Assembly (NCBI GenBank): GCA_016791005.1
Contig: JAEUNY010000127.1
Location: 1-33,798 of the forward strand
Length of the DNA: 33,798 bases
DNA from: Zoogloeaceae bacterium
GTDB lineage: Bacteria; Pseudomonadota; Gammaproteobacteria; Burkholderiales; Rhodocyclaceae
Reading direction: 5' to 3'
The notes beneath the pieces are model-generated. The model made no database searches. It was not told the origin of the DNA and was given only the letters and a program-made list of their open reading frames with translations. Positions 1 through 9,433 of this stretch are shown one piece after another. The translations under genes were made by a program, and so were the position numbers. The stretch's first letter is position 1, and every line of letters begins with the position of its first letter.

Positions 1-555
1 CAGGGCCGTGCCCAGGAGGGCGGCGAGGAGCAGCATGACGGTGCGGCCAAAGGTGAGCATCGCGTCCAGGCGCTGCACCCACAGGCTGTCCACCTGGACG
101 TGCTCGATGGCGGCATCGGCGCGGTAGCGCTGGGCCACCGCTTCGAAGGCTGACGGGTCGGCGCGCTTCAGGGTGAGCACGAAGCCGTCCGGCAAGGGGT
201 TGGCGGGCAGGGTGTCGAGGACGTCGGCTAGGCCATTGCGGGCGAGCACGCTGCGGGCGTCGTCCCGCGAGACGAAGCGCGCTTGGGCGAGTTGCGGGTC
301 GGCCTGGAAGGCGCGTTCCAGCCGATTGCGGTCTTCCCGACCGCTGCCTTCCTTGAGGAACAGGCTGACCTCTGGGGTGGTGTTGAAGCTCGCGGCGAGG
401 GACTGCAGGCGCTCGAAGAGGGCGAGCCCGGTGGCAGGCAGGGCCAGGGCGAGTCCGATGACGAGGGCCGAGAGCAGGGCGCTGAAGGCCTGGCGGCGCA
501 GCCGGCGCAGGGCCTGGCCGAGGGCGCGCCCGTGGGCGGAGAACCAGCCGATCAT
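1..555 (-). CDS. ftsX: Cell division protein FtsX, N-terminal part (runs off window)
   Basis: Inner-membrane permease-like subunit of the FtsEX complex, which couples ATP hydrolysis by FtsE to activation of septal peptidoglycan hydrolases. The first 185 codons are present; the reading frame is open to base 1, so the C-terminal membrane segments lie outside the window. An N-terminal Arg-rich cytoplasmic stretch (LGQALRRLRRQAF) is followed by a first hydrophobic segment at about residues 21-40, then a periplasmic loop (PEVSLFLKEG, QARFVSRDDA) typical of FtsX, and a second hydrophobic segment begins near residue 170. The ATG overlaps the ftsE stop codon (ATGA), so translation is probably coupled. 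Third gene of a ftsY-ftsE-ftsX operon. Identification is confident from order and sequence; full length cannot be judged. Confidence 0.93.
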   Translation of the reverse strand, partial: MIGWFSAHGRALGQALRRLRRQAFSALLSALVIGLALALPATGLALFERLQSLAASFNTTPEVSLFLKEGSGREDRNRLERAFQADPQLAQARFVSRDDARSVLARNGLADVLDTLPANPLPDGFVLTLKRADPSAFEAVAQRYRADAAIEHVQVDSLWVQRLDAMLTFGRTVMLLLAALLGTAL

Positions 556-1217
556 GGTGCCTCCTCGTACACCAGGGCGCCCTGGGCGAGGCGCAGGGTA
601 CGGAGGCGGTCGGTGGCGAACAGGCCCAGGTTGTGGGTGGACACGATCACGGTCACGCCGGCGTCGTTGAACGACTGGAACAGCTGGGCGATGTCCTCGG
701 CGCAAGCGGAATCCAGGTAGGCGGTGGGCTCGTCGGCGATGAGGAGCGAAGGGCGATTGATGATGGCGCGGGCAATGGCCACGCGCTGCTGCTCGCCTCC
801 GGAAAGCGTGATGGGCCGCTCCTGGCCCCGGTCCTTCAGGCCCACCCGCTCCAGGGCGGCGTGGGCGCGCTTGCGGGCCTCCCGAGTCGGTTCGCCGGCG
901 ATCTCCAGGGGCAGCATCAGGTTTTCAAAGACGCTGCGGTCTTGCAGCAGGGGATGATCCTGCAGGATGAGCCCGAGCTTGCGCCGCAGGTAGGGAATGG
1001 CGTCCGCCCGCAGCTTGCCCACGTCCTGGCCGTTGATGAGGACGCGCCCCTGGGTGGGCCGTTCGATGGCCGCGATGAGCTTAAGGAGCGTGCTCTTGCC
1101 GGCGCCGGAGTGGCCGGAGAGGAGAAGCAGTTCCCCGTGACGGATGCTGAAGCTGACCCCGGCGAGGGCCAGATGGCCCCCGGGGTAGCGCTTGCTGACT
1201 TCTTCGAATTCGATCAT
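552..1217 (-). CDS. ftsE: Cell division ATP-binding protein FtsE
   Basis: ABC-type ATPase that partners with FtsX at the division site. At 221 residues it has the normal family length. Visible motifs are Walker A GHSGAGKST (residues 35-43), the ABC signature LSGGEQQRV near 138, and Walker B LLIADEPT followed by a D-loop (YLDS), then the switch His in STHN. Start and stop overlap the neighbours: ftsY ends in the ATGA that starts ftsE, and ftsE ends in the ATGA that starts ftsX. This tight ftsYEX order is the classic proteobacterial arrangement. Confidence 0.97.
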   Translation of the reverse strand: MIEFEEVSKRYPGGHLALAGVSFSIRHGELLLLSGHSGAGKSTLLKLIAAIERPTQGRVLINGQDVGKLRADAIPYLRRKLGLILQDHPLLQDRSVFENLMLPLEIAGEPTREARKRAHAALERVGLKDRGQERPITLSGGEQQRVAIARAIINRPSLLIADEPTAYLDSACAEDIAQLFQSFNDAGVTVIVSTHNLGLFATDRLRTLRLAQGALVYEEAP

Positions 1218-2239
1218 GCGGTGCTGCGCGGCCCTTCTTCGAACAAGGCCTCGACAAAGCTGCGGGCTTCGAACGGCTGCAGGTCGTCGATCCCTTCGCC
1301 GACGCCGATGAAGCGCAGGGGTTTGGGCGTCTGGCGGGCAATGGCGGCGATCACTCCGCCCTTGGCGGTGCCGTCGAGCTTGGTGACGATGAGTCCAGTG
1401 ACGCCGATCGCGGCGTCAAAGGCCTTGACCTGCTGGAGGGCGTTTTGCCCGATGTTCGCGTCCAGGACCAGGAGGACCTCGTGGGGGCCACTGGGCTCGG
1501 CCTTGGCGATCACCCGGCGCACCTTGGCGATCTCCTCCATGAGGTGCAATTGGGTGGGCAGGCGGCCGGCGGTGTCGGCCAGGACCACATCAATGCCGCG
1601 GGCGCGGGCCGCCTGGATGGCGTCGAAGACCACCGCCGCCGGATCGCCACTCTCTTGGGCGATCACGGTGACGCCGTTCCTCTCGCCCCAGGTGACGAGT
1701 TGCTCCCGGGCGGCGGCCCGGAAGGTGTCGCCGGCGGCCAGGAGCACGCTCTTGCCCTGGGCTTGCAGCCAGCGGGCGAGCTTGCCGATGGAGGTGGTTT
1801 TGCCGGAGCCGTTGACCCCGGCGACCATGATGATGAAGGGCGACTGGGTCCCGATCTGCAGCGGTTTTTCGAGGGGGGCGAGGAGTGCGTGCAACTCGTC
1901 GGCCAGGGCCGCCTGGAGTTGCTCGCCGGTTTCCAGGCGATCGCGCTTCCAGCGCTGACGCAGTTGGGTGAGCAGGTGGGTGGTGGCTTCCACCCCGCAA
2001 TCGGCCATGAGCAGGGTGGTTTCCAACTCCTCCAGGAGATCTTCGTCGATCTTGCGGCGGGAAAAGAGGGACGCCAGCCCGCCGCCCAGTTGCTGGCGGG
2101 TGCGAGCGAGGCCGGCCTTGAGGCGTTCGGTCCAGGAGCGCTTGGGCGCCGGCGTCGCCTCGGAATCGCCGGGTTGGGCTGTGGTAGCCTGTTGCGCCGC
2201 GTCGGGCGAGGCGCCGGGTTTTTTCAAGAAACCAAACAT
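1214..2239 (-). CDS. ftsY: Signal recognition particle receptor FtsY
   Basis: SRP-receptor GTPase that docks ribosome-nascent-chain/SRP complexes at the inner membrane. It has 341 residues. The N-terminal A region is short and low in complexity (about residues 1-50), followed by a helical N domain (about 55-125) and the NG GTPase domain with G1 GVNGSGKTT (141-149), the DTAGR motif near 222 and TKLDGTAKGG near 290. It starts with MFGFLKK at ATG 2237-2239. First gene of the ftsY-ftsE-ftsX operon, divergent from the M16 peptidase genes; only 84 bp separate the two start codons, so both promoters must lie in or close to that gap. Confidence 0.97.
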   Translation of the reverse strand: MFGFLKKPGASPDAAQQATTAQPGDSEATPAPKRSWTERLKAGLARTRQQLGGGLASLFSRRKIDEDLLEELETTLLMADCGVEATTHLLTQLRQRWKRDRLETGEQLQAALADELHALLAPLEKPLQIGTQSPFIIMVAGVNGSGKTTSIGKLARWLQAQGKSVLLAAGDTFRAAAREQLVTWGERNGVTVIAQESGDPAAVVFDAIQAARARGIDVVLADTAGRLPTQLHLMEEIAKVRRVIAKAEPSGPHEVLLVLDANIGQNALQQVKAFDAAIGVTGLIVTKLDGTAKGGVIAAIARQTPKPLRFIGVGEGIDDLQPFEARSFVEALFEEGPRSTA

Positions 2240-2323
2240 GGAATTCCGCAGTCAGACGGGGTCGTTGGCGACGGCCGCAATGGCAGAGGCGGCGCCGAAA
2301 AACGGGAGAGAGGATTTTAGCAG

Positions 2324-3718
2324 ATGGCGACGAAGCAACCGACGCGGCGATGCGGGGCGCGGGGATGGCTGGGGATCGTGCTGATGGCGGCCGGGGTGGC
2401 CTGGGCCAATCCCTATGAAACCACCCTGGGCAATGGAATGAAGGTCATCGTCAAGGAAGACCGGCGCGCACCTTCGGTGGTGCACATGGTCTGGTACAAG
2501 GTGGGGGCGATGGACGAGGTCGACGGCCATTCGGGCGTCGCCCACCTTCTCGAGCACATGATGTTCAAGGGGACCAAGAAGCTTGGCCCGGGGGAGTTCA
2601 ACCGCCAGGTTGCGGCCGTCGGGGGGCGGGACAACGCCTTCACCAGCAGCGACTACACCGCCTATTTTCAGCAGGTGCCCCCGGGGGAGCTGGGCCGCAT
2701 GATGCAGCTTGAGGCGGACCGGATGCGCAACCTGCGCTGGTCGGACGAGGAATTCCACAAGGAGCTGGAGGTGGTGAAGGAGGAGCGGCGCCTGCGCACC
2801 GAGGACAAGCCCCAGGCCCTGGTCCATGAGCAGCTTGAGGCCAGTGCATTTCTTGCCCACCCCTACCGCCGCCCGATCATCGGCTGGATGACCGACCTCG
2901 ATGCCATGCGTCCGGCGGACGCCTGGGCCTGGTATCGGACCTGGTACGCCCCCAACAACGCGACCCTGGTGGTGGTGGGGGACGTGGATCATCGCAAAGT
3001 CTTCGAACAGGCCAAGCGGGAGTTCGGCGGTCTCGCCCCCAGCGTTTTGCCCCCGCGGCGGGAGATCGGCGAGCCCGAGCAGCGCGGCCGGCGGGAGTCC
3101 GCAGTGCGGGCGCCTGCGGAACTGCCCTACGTCGCACTGGCCTGGCATGTGCCCACCGTGCGCAATCTGGCCGATGCGCGGGACTTCTTTGCGCTGCAGG
3201 TCTTGGCCGCCGTGCTGGATGGCTACGACGGTGCGCGGCTCAACACCCGACTGGTGCGGGAGCAGCGCCTTGCTGTCTCCGCCGGCGCGGGGTATGGGGG
3301 CATGGCCCGGGGCGCTTCGCTGTTCATCCTCGATGGCACGCCCACCCCGGGCCACACAGTCGCCGAACTGGAGACAGCCCTGCGGGGTGAGATCGCCCGC
3401 ATTCGCGATCAAGGCATCACCGAGGCGGAGCTGGCCCGGGTGAAGGCCCAGGCCATGGCGGCCGAGGTCTATAAGCGGGACTCCCTCATGGGGCAGGCGA
3501 TGGAAATCGGCATGCTCGAAATGGCAGGGTTTTCCTGGCGGGATGAGCAGCGATTCCTGGAGGGGCTGCGGGCGGTGAGCGCTGCGGACGTTCAGGCCGT
3601 GGCGGCGCGGTTCTTTGCTGCGGAGGGCATGACGGTGGCGAGCCTCGATCCCCTGCCCCTGGCCGCGGCCAAACCCCGGGCCAAGGGTCCGGCAGTGCGA
3701 CATGGAGGTGGCGAATGA
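2324..3718 (+). CDS. M16 family zinc metallopeptidase, catalytic-type subunit
   Basis: Exported insulinase/pitrilysin-family protein of 464 residues. A hydrophobic signal peptide covers residues 13-28 with a probable cleavage after AWA. The inverted zinc motif is intact: H74-L-L-E77-H78, with a downstream Glu cluster (ELEVVKEE, about 147-154) supplying the third ligand. A second M16 half-domain follows (about 190-440). The chosen ATG is preceded by a purine-rich GGGAGAGAGG ending 10 bases upstream. The last codon overlaps the start of the next gene (ATGA), which encodes a second M16 protein without the zinc motif. By analogy with bacterial heterodimeric M16 pairs, the two probably assemble into one periplasmic peptidase. 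The substrate is unknown. Confidence 0.93.
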   Translation: MATKQPTRRCGARGWLGIVLMAAGVAWANPYETTLGNGMKVIVKEDRRAPSVVHMVWYKVGAMDEVDGHSGVAHLLEHMMFKGTKKLGPGEFNRQVAAVGGRDNAFTSSDYTAYFQQVPPGELGRMMQLEADRMRNLRWSDEEFHKELEVVKEERRLRTEDKPQALVHEQLEASAFLAHPYRRPIIGWMTDLDAMRPADAWAWYRTWYAPNNATLVVVGDVDHRKVFEQAKREFGGLAPSVLPPRREIGEPEQRGRRESAVRAPAELPYVALAWHVPTVRNLADARDFFALQVLAAVLDGYDGARLNTRLVREQRLAVSAGAGYGGMARGASLFILDGTPTPGHTVAELETALRGEIARIRDQGITEAELARVKAQAMAAEVYKRDSLMGQAMEIGMLEMAGFSWRDEQRFLEGLRAVSAADVQAVAARFFAAEGMTVASLDPLPLAAAKPRAKGPAVRHGGGE

Positions 3719-5054
3719 AGCGCCTGGTCAGCCAGTTTTTGTGGTTCGTGGCGAGCGGATTCCTGGCGGCCGGGCCGAGCTGGGCGGCGGTGGATATCCA
3801 GAGCTGGACGGCCCCCTCCGGGGCGCGAGTCTTTTTCGTGGAAAGCCATGCCTTGCCCATGGTCGACGTGCAGGTGGATTTTGCCGCGGGGGGGGCGCTG
3901 GACCCGGCGGACAAGGCCGGGGTGGCGGCGCTGACCCGGGCTCTGCTTGACGGCGGCGCCGGGGCGCTCGACGAGGCGGCGATTTCCGACCGCTTGGCGG
4001 ATCTTGGTGCCCGGGTGGGGGGTGGGGCCGACGATGACCGGGCGAGTGTTTCGCTGCGCACCCTGTCGAGCGCGGCCCAGCGGGACGCGGCGGTGGATTT
4101 GCTGCGCACCCTCCTGACCGAGCCGACCTTTCCGGTCGCCGTGGTGGATCGGGAGCGGGCCCGCACCCTGGCCGGGCTGAAGGAGGCGGAAACGCGCCCG
4201 GACAGCATTGCGGCGCGGCGCTTCAGCGCGGCCATCTACGGCAGCCATCCATACGGCAACGATCCCACTCAGGAGAGCGTGGCCCGCATCACCCGCGAGG
4301 ACCTGGTGGCCTTCCATCAGGGCCACTATCGGGCGCCTGGGGCGTCCGTCACCCTGGTGGGCGACATCGATCGGGGGGAGGCGGCGCGCATTGCCCAGGT
4401 GCTTACGGCGGGGCTGCCGACCGGGGAGCCGCCGCCACCGCTGGCGGCGCCGGAGCTGCCGGCGGAATCGGTCATCCGGGTTGCCCACCCGTCTGCCCAG
4501 GCCCATATCCTCGCGGGCATGCCGGTGCTGGCCCGGGATGATCCGGATTATTTCCCGCTCCTCGTCGGCAACTACGTGCTGGGCGGAGGGGGTTTCGTGT
4601 CGCGCCTCACCCATGAGGTGCGGGAACGCCGCGGTTTGGCCTACAGCGCCTACAGCTACCTGCACCCCGCCCAGGTGGCGGGACCGTTTCAAATCGGGTT
4701 GCAGACCAAGGCGAGCCAAGCGGACCTGGCCTTGGGGGTGGTGAATGAAACGGTCCGCGGCTTCCTCGACAAGGGGCCCACGGCGGCGGAGGTGGCGGCG
4801 GCCAAATCCAACATCGTCAATGGGTTTGGCCTGCGGCTCGATTCGAACCGGAAGATCCTCGACTACGTGGCGATGATCGGGTTCTATCGCCTGCCCCTGG
4901 ATTGGCTGGAGGTCTATCCCAAGGCCGTTCCCAAAGTGACGGGTGCCGACATCCAGGACGCCTTTCGTCGGCGCATCGATCCCAGGCACATGGTGACGGT
5001 GGTGGTGGGCGGCACCGAAGCCCAGGGCGATACACCGGCCCCCAGCGCGCCCAA

Positions 5055-5058
<4 letters not shown>
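3715..5058 (+). CDS. M16 family peptidase-like protein, non-catalytic partner subunit
   Basis: This 447-residue exported protein of the M16 fold has a signal peptide at about residues 1-24 (ending PSWA). At the place of the HxxEH zinc motif it has A72-L-T-R75-A76, so all three motif positions are substituted and it cannot bind zinc in the usual way. The C-terminal half keeps the R/Y-type segment RERRGLAYSAYSYL (about residues 302-315), which in M16 heterodimers contributes substrate-binding residues. It is directly coupled to the zinc-bearing M16 gene through an ATGA overlap and to rsmD through a GTGA overlap. It most likely forms the partner half of a clam-shell peptidase; that is inference from family architecture. 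Confidence 0.92.
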
Positions 5059-6347
<1,289 letters not shown>

Positions 6348-6363
6348 AGGCGCTTTCTCTGAA

Positions 6364-6397
6364 AAAAACAAAGCCCGCTTAAGCGGGCTTTGTTTTT
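6364..6397. terminator. Perfect palindromic bidirectional terminator
   Basis: A 34-bp perfect palindrome centred between 6380 and 6381: an A-rich arm, a GC-rich core (GCCCGCTTAAGCGGGC) and a T-rich arm. Read on either strand it is a hairpin followed by a U run. It lies between convergent genes, the ferredoxin (ends 6347) and the dynamin-like gene (ends 6412), and can end both transcripts. Confidence 0.93.
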
Positions 6398-6411
6398 GTG
6401 GATGGCCGGTA

Positions 6412-8373
6412 TCAGGCGGCGAGGCTTGAGACGGCGACGCTATCCAAACCGGGGCTTCCAAGGGTACTTTGCAGCGTGCTTTCAAGGCTGGCCAGTTCGG
6501 CAAGTTGCCGCTCCATGGTGTGTTCGGATTCGCGCAATTCCCCGACCCGGTCCTCAAGGGTGTCGGTGGCCTGGTGAATGCGTTTGACGCTTTCGAGTCG
6601 CCGCTTCAGGTGGAGTTGATATTCCCTGACCTGGGTTTCGAGGGGGGACATCACGGCGCGGATCCATTGCTCGGCATCGCGATTGGCGCCCTCGAAAGTC
6701 CGCCTGGCCTGGGCAGCGACCGTGTCGAAAAACTTCTGGGTCAGCGTGTGCTTTTCAGTCGTCGCCAGGATCAGGGCTGTGTTGATCTGGCGATTGAAGG
6801 CTTGCTCGAGGTGATCGATATCCTGCTCGTAGCGGATGGTGGAGAAGCCCGGCGGCGGCGTGAGGGTCAGGCCATGCTCGACGGTGAAACGTTTGTGCAT
6901 CGCGTCCAGCATGCGCATGATCTCCGCCACTTCTTCCGACGAATTGCGCAGATTGGCGCGCAGGCGGACGAAAAATCCCTCCATGGCGTCGCGTAGGCCA
7001 CGGGAAAATGCTGCTTCCATCATCATCTCCCGGGTGCGCCGGGTTTCCAGGCGGAGGGTGTCCAGACCCAGGTGATGGAGGAGGTTGTTGGTCAGGGTCG
7101 AAAAGACGCTGCGCACGGCGTAGTACTTTTGCAGGCCCTGGTCGAATTCGTCCTTCTCGCTGCGGATCTTCCGCATCATGTATTCGATGACGCTTTGATT
7201 CTTGCCCCGCAGATCGGTCAATTCCCCCAGTTGCTCCCGCAGTCCGGCCAGGCGGGCGTGAACCAAGCTCCGGGCCTGGGCCACTACGTCGGCGGTTTCC
7301 CCGACGACGCTGTCGCCGATGATCTCGCGCTTGGCGGGGAGCAGGTCCTCGCTCAAAGCCAGTTCGAGGGCGGGCAAGCGGGATCGGGCAAGGAGGGCGT
7401 CATCTGAAGTGATTCGGGCGACCAAGCCCTTCTGGGCCGATACGGGAAATACGTGTTCCGCCGTGGTTCCGAGGGTTTCGGCCGCCGAGGACACCTGGGC
7501 TGCGATTTCCGCGTCGATCCGGTCGTTATCCCTCAGCCCGTCCCACAGGCTGTCGATCTTGTTCAGGACCACCAGACGGCCCTTCTGCCGCCCCCGTCCG
7601 GCACGGACATAGTCCCGCCAGATCGTGAGATCGCTCTGGGTGACCCCGGTGTCGATGCCGAGGATGAAGAGCACCGCGTGGGCGCTGGGAAGCAGCGAGA
7701 GCGTCAGTTCCGGTTCGGCGCCGATGGCATTCAGCCCCGGGGTGTCAAGCACCACCAGGCCCTGCTCCAGGAGCGGGTGGGGAAACTGGATGATCGCGTG
7801 GCGCCAGCAGGGAATTTCGACAAGACCGTCGGCTCCAGGGCGCAGACCGCGTTCTCCCTCCGGGTCGATGGCAAAGCCGAGGCCCGCCGCTTCCCCCTCG
7901 TTGACCCGCTTGGTCTCCCCGACTCGGGCAAGGGCTTCTTGGAGGGTGGTCGCCGAGGCGGTGGACAGCGGGGCGGTAAACCAGGCCTCGGCCTGATTCT
8001 TCAACTCCGACACGGTGGCGTGGGTGGCGCGGGTTTCGATGGGGAGCAGACGGATTTCTTGCTGCGCCCCCGCCGACCACTGCAGCTCCGTCGGGCACAT
8101 GGTGGTGCGACCGGTGCTGGAGGGCAAAATGCGGTCGCCAAAATCGGAGAAGAAGATGGCGTTGATGAGTTCCGATTTGCCCCGGGAAAATTCCGCGACG
8201 AAGGCCACTACCAGCTTGTCATCACGCAGGCGATCCAGCGCATATTGGAGGCGGAGGTCGACCTGGGCATCACCGAGTTCATTTTGGTTGAGCCAAGCGC
8301 GTAGACGGGTCACGGCCTCAGCGCAGTCGTGCCGCCAACGGCTGTAATCGGAAAGATGCTGGGCAAGGGTCAT
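6412..8373 (-). CDS. Dynamin-like GTPase
   Basis: Large GTPase of 653 residues. The GTPase domain occupies about residues 50-330: P-loop AEFSRGKS (60-67), a switch region with conserved Thr (STGRTTMCPTEL, about 85-98), G3 LDTPGLN near 220 and G4 LNKID near 270. The remainder is helical with predicted coiled coil near the C terminus, as in bacterial dynamin-like proteins that act on membranes; no obvious transmembrane paddle is visible. The usual first Gly of GxxxxGKS is Ala here. Bacterial dynamins are often paired; no second copy is present. It lies 62 bp downstream of mutM on the same strand and may share its transcript. Precise role unknown. Confidence 0.85.
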   Translation of the reverse strand: MTLAQHLSDYSRWRHDCAEAVTRLRAWLNQNELGDAQVDLRLQYALDRLRDDKLVVAFVAEFSRGKSELINAIFFSDFGDRILPSSTGRTTMCPTELQWSAGAQQEIRLLPIETRATHATVSELKNQAEAWFTAPLSTASATTLQEALARVGETKRVNEGEAAGLGFAIDPEGERGLRPGADGLVEIPCWRHAIIQFPHPLLEQGLVVLDTPGLNAIGAEPELTLSLLPSAHAVLFILGIDTGVTQSDLTIWRDYVRAGRGRQKGRLVVLNKIDSLWDGLRDNDRIDAEIAAQVSSAAETLGTTAEHVFPVSAQKGLVARITSDDALLARSRLPALELALSEDLLPAKREIIGDSVVGETADVVAQARSLVHARLAGLREQLGELTDLRGKNQSVIEYMMRKIRSEKDEFDQGLQKYYAVRSVFSTLTNNLLHHLGLDTLRLETRRTREMMMEAAFSRGLRDAMEGFFVRLRANLRNSSEEVAEIMRMLDAMHKRFTVEHGLTLTPPPGFSTIRYEQDIDHLEQAFNRQINTALILATTEKHTLTQKFFDTVAAQARRTFEGANRDAEQWIRAVMSPLETQVREYQLHLKRRLESVKRIHQATDTLEDRVGELRESEHTMERQLAELASLESTLQSTLGSPGLDSVAVSSLAA

Positions 8374-8435
8374 GGGAAATTTACGGCGCTCCCCCGCCCG
8401 CCTTTAGGTTTTTTGGGTGGCGAAAATTCAGGGAA

Positions 8436-9257
8436 TCAGCCGCGGCGGCGCTGGCAGCGCGGACAGAAATAGGTGGCCCGCTGGGCCATGACAAGCCGTT
8501 CGATGGCGGTGCCGCACACCCGGCAGGCTGCTCCGGCGCGCCCATAGACAAAATACTGCTGCTGGAAGTAACCCAGTTTTCCGTTGCTGTGCACAAAATC
8601 GCGCAAGCTGCTGCCGCCCGCGGCAATCGCCGCTGAAAGGGTGCTCTGGACGGCCTCGACGAGGCGGCAGCAGCGTGCCGGCGTGAGATCGCGGGCCGGG
8701 GTGGTCGGATGGATGCGGGCTTGGAACAGGCTTTCCGAAGCGTAGATATTGCCCACGCCAACAATCTTGTGGCTGTCCATGAGCAGGGTTTTGATGGGAC
8801 TCTTGCTGGCGGCGGTAAGTCGATGGAGTGCGTGGCCGGTAAACTGCGGTGCCAGCGGCTCGAGCCCCAAAGCTGCCAGGAGGGGATGGGTCATGGGGTC
8901 TTCCTCCGTCCACAGCATCAGCCCGAACCGGCGAGGATCCCGGTAGCGCAGGAGGGTGTTCCCGATGGTGATGTCGATGTGATCGTGACGGCTGGCGGGC
9001 GTCGAGTTGGGGACGAGTTGGAGGCTCCCCGACATGCCCAGGTGGCAGATCACGCTCCCGGAATCCAGGAAAATAATCAGATACTTGCCCCGCCGCTGGA
9101 GATCGATGATGGTCCGCCCTGCCAAGAGGGTGGGTAGCTCGATCGGGACGGGAAAGCGCAGGGCGGGTTGGCGGACCGTCACCGTGTTGATGGTTTGTCC
9201 CACCAGTGTGGGGCTGAGACCGCGCAGCACGGTCTCGACCTCGGGTAATTCGGGCAA
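8436..9257 (-). CDS. mutM: Formamidopyrimidine-DNA glycosylase (Fpg/MutM)
   Basis: Base-excision repair glycosylase/AP lyase that removes 8-oxoguanine and formamidopyrimidines. I place the start at TTG 9257, which gives MPELPEVETV: the Pro after the initiator is the catalytic nucleophile once Met is removed, and Glu follows it. AGGAGG lies five bases upstream of this TTG. With this start the protein has 273 residues, the usual size, and Lys58 in RRGKYL matches the conserved Fpg lysine. The C-terminal zinc finger CRVC-x16-CPRC is intact. A longer in-frame ORF reaches 9743 but its extra N-terminus is not protein-like and would displace the catalytic Pro. Confidence 0.96.
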   Translation of the reverse strand: MPELPEVETVLRGLSPTLVGQTINTVTVRQPALRFPVPIELPTLLAGRTIIDLQRRGKYLIIFLDSGSVICHLGMSGSLQLVPNSTPASRHDHIDITIGNTLLRYRDPRRFGLMLWTEEDPMTHPLLAALGLEPLAPQFTGHALHRLTAASKSPIKTLLMDSHKIVGVGNIYASESLFQARIHPTTPARDLTPARCCRLVEAVQSTLSAAIAAGGSSLRDFVHSNGKLGYFQQQYFVYGRAGAACRVCGTAIERLVMAQRATYFCPRCQRRRG

Positions 9258-9433
9258 TGCATCCTCCTTCAGGCGGTTGGGAAGCGCTCCCTTGATGCGC
9301 GTTCCCAAGTTCCATAACATCCGGCGAACCAAATGGTATTCCAGCCTTCCAACGCGCTGTAATCCGCGTGCGGGGGGCGACCCGGCGGGCCCTCCCGTGC
9401 GCCATCCACCTTTTTCCAGCGAGTGACTTTGAT

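Noticed and set aside
2252-4989. Minus-strand ORFs of 483 and 465 codons antisense to the two M16 genes
   Set aside because: They mirror the real genes, have His/Arg/Pro/Gly-rich unlikely composition and no ribosome sites. The M16 proteins have clear motifs.
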